Part shown: one piece after another, positions 11,784 to 12,500 of the stretch
Layout: every line of letters starts with the position of its first letter
Position numbering within the stretch: position 1 is the stretch's first letter
Source of the DNA: Chromera velia
Taxonomy: Eukaryota; Sar; Chromeraceae
Assembly: GCA_018398765.1 (NCBI GenBank)
Contig: JAHBMJ010000514.1
Coordinates: 1-12,500, forward strand
Direction of reading: 5' to 3'
Length of the DNA: 12,500 nt
The notes under the pieces: generated by a model
Databases searched by the model: none
Seen by the model: only the letters and a program-made list of their open reading frames with translations
Told to the model about the DNA's origin: nothing
Made by a program: the position numbers and the translations under genes

Positions 11784-12152
11784 TTCTTTTCCTTCTCTTT
11801 CTTTCTTTCTTTCTTTCTTTCTTTCGTTCTTTCGTTTTTTCGTTCTTTCGTTCTTTCTTTCTTTCTTTCTTTCTTTTCTTTCTTTCTTTCTTTTCTTTCT
11901 TTCTTTCGTTCTTTCTTTCTGTCTGTCTGTCTTTCTTTCTTTCTTTCTTTCTGTCTTTCTGTCTTTCTTTTCTTTCTTTCTTTCTTTTCTTTCCTTCTTT
12001 CTTTCGTTCTTTCTTTCTTTCTTTCTGTCTTTCTGTCTTTCTTTCTGTCTGTCTTTCTTTCTTTCTTTCTTTCTTTTCTTTCTTTCTGTCTTTCTTTCCT
12101 TCTTTCGTTCTTTCGTTCTTTCTTTCTTTCTTTCTGTCTTTCTGTCTTTCTG

Positions 12153-12183
<31 letters not shown>

Positions 12184-12200
12184 GTCTTTCTGTCTTTCTG

Positions 12201-12232
<32 letters not shown>

Positions 12233-12338
12233 GTCTTTCTTTCTTTCTTTCGTTCTTTCGTTCTTTCTTTCTTTTCTTTCTTTCTTTCTTTTCTTTCTTT
12301 CTTTCTTTCTTTCTTTCTTTCCTTCTTTCGTTCTTTTG

Positions 12339-12369
<31 letters not shown>

Positions 12370-12391
12370 TTTCTGTCTTTCTGTCTTTCTG

Positions 12392-12423
<32 letters not shown>

Positions 12424-12500
12424 TTCTTTCTTTCTTGCTTTCTTTCTTTTCTTTCTTTTCGTTCTTTCTTTCTTTCTTTCTTTCTTTTCTTTCTTTCTTT
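11783..12500 (+). repeat. (CTTT)n polypyrimidine array to the window edge
   Basis: Over 700 bp of almost uninterrupted TTTC units with scattered TTCG, TGTC, TTTTC and TTCC variants. The variants recur in blocks (for example repeated CTTTCTGTCTTTCTGT groups and TTCGTTCTTTCGTTC groups), suggesting larger units were copied. The + strand is essentially free of A throughout. The array continues past the window end, so its full size is unknown. Confidence 0.95.

Noticed and set aside
1-12500. Dinoflagellate origin with trans-spliced leader or GC/GA introns
   Set aside because: All eleven coding introns fit GT-AG and I saw no spliced-leader-like sequence at the gene start.

Overview
The window is eukaryotic nuclear DNA. 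Its centre is one complete, intron-rich gene on the + strand, a conventional kinesin (kinesin-1 heavy chain family). I reconstructed twelve coding exons from 993 to 8215 that join into 2769 nt, or 922 codons plus a TAA stop. Every junction is GT-AG, all frames agree across the joins, and the protein has the expected order: motor, neck, Ala/Gly-rich hinge, long coiled-coil stalk, short basic tail. The length is close to the usual 900-1000 residues of kinesin-1. The neck sequence resembles fungal/protist kinesin-1 more than animal KIF5. GC-rich exons, introns of 228-626 bp full of pyrimidines and short tandem repeats, and canonical GT-AG ends suggest a free-living protist with a large, repeat-bearing genome. 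A chromerid alveolate or another SAR-group protist is my guess, but the sequence does not prove it. A typical dinoflagellate is unlikely because no GC or GA donors are needed.

Layout: 1-655 is upstream, AT-rich for the first ~250 bases, with clusters of TGCA palindromes. A likely 5' UTR intron lies at 713-954, followed by the start codon at 993. The kinesin exons and introns run to 8215. Then come a purine-rich stretch (about 8216-8700), a pyrimidine-rich stretch (about 8850-9165), and a sharply AT-rich island without genes (about 9215-10010). From about 10290 to 11110 the minus strand looks protein-coding in three consecutive reading frames and carries two near-identical 75-bp direct repeats 730 bp apart. 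This is probably a decayed or repeat-disrupted gene, or exons of an unrecognised one. From 11783 to the window end there is a continuous CTTT-type polypyrimidine array.

The most interesting feature is in the splicing signals. Seven of eleven coding introns begin GTCAG(T/C), with C instead of a purine at +3, and several donors are the first unit of a (GTCA)n tandem repeat. The reverse complement of that repeat, (TGAC)n, occurs inside some of the same introns; there it is both complementary to the donor and a good match to a branch-point motif (CTGAC). Intron 1 also carries a decayed copy of its own 3' junction plus the start of the P-loop exon, 84 bp upstream and in frame. I see no mobile-element protein, rRNA, tRNA, CRISPR array or viral gene.
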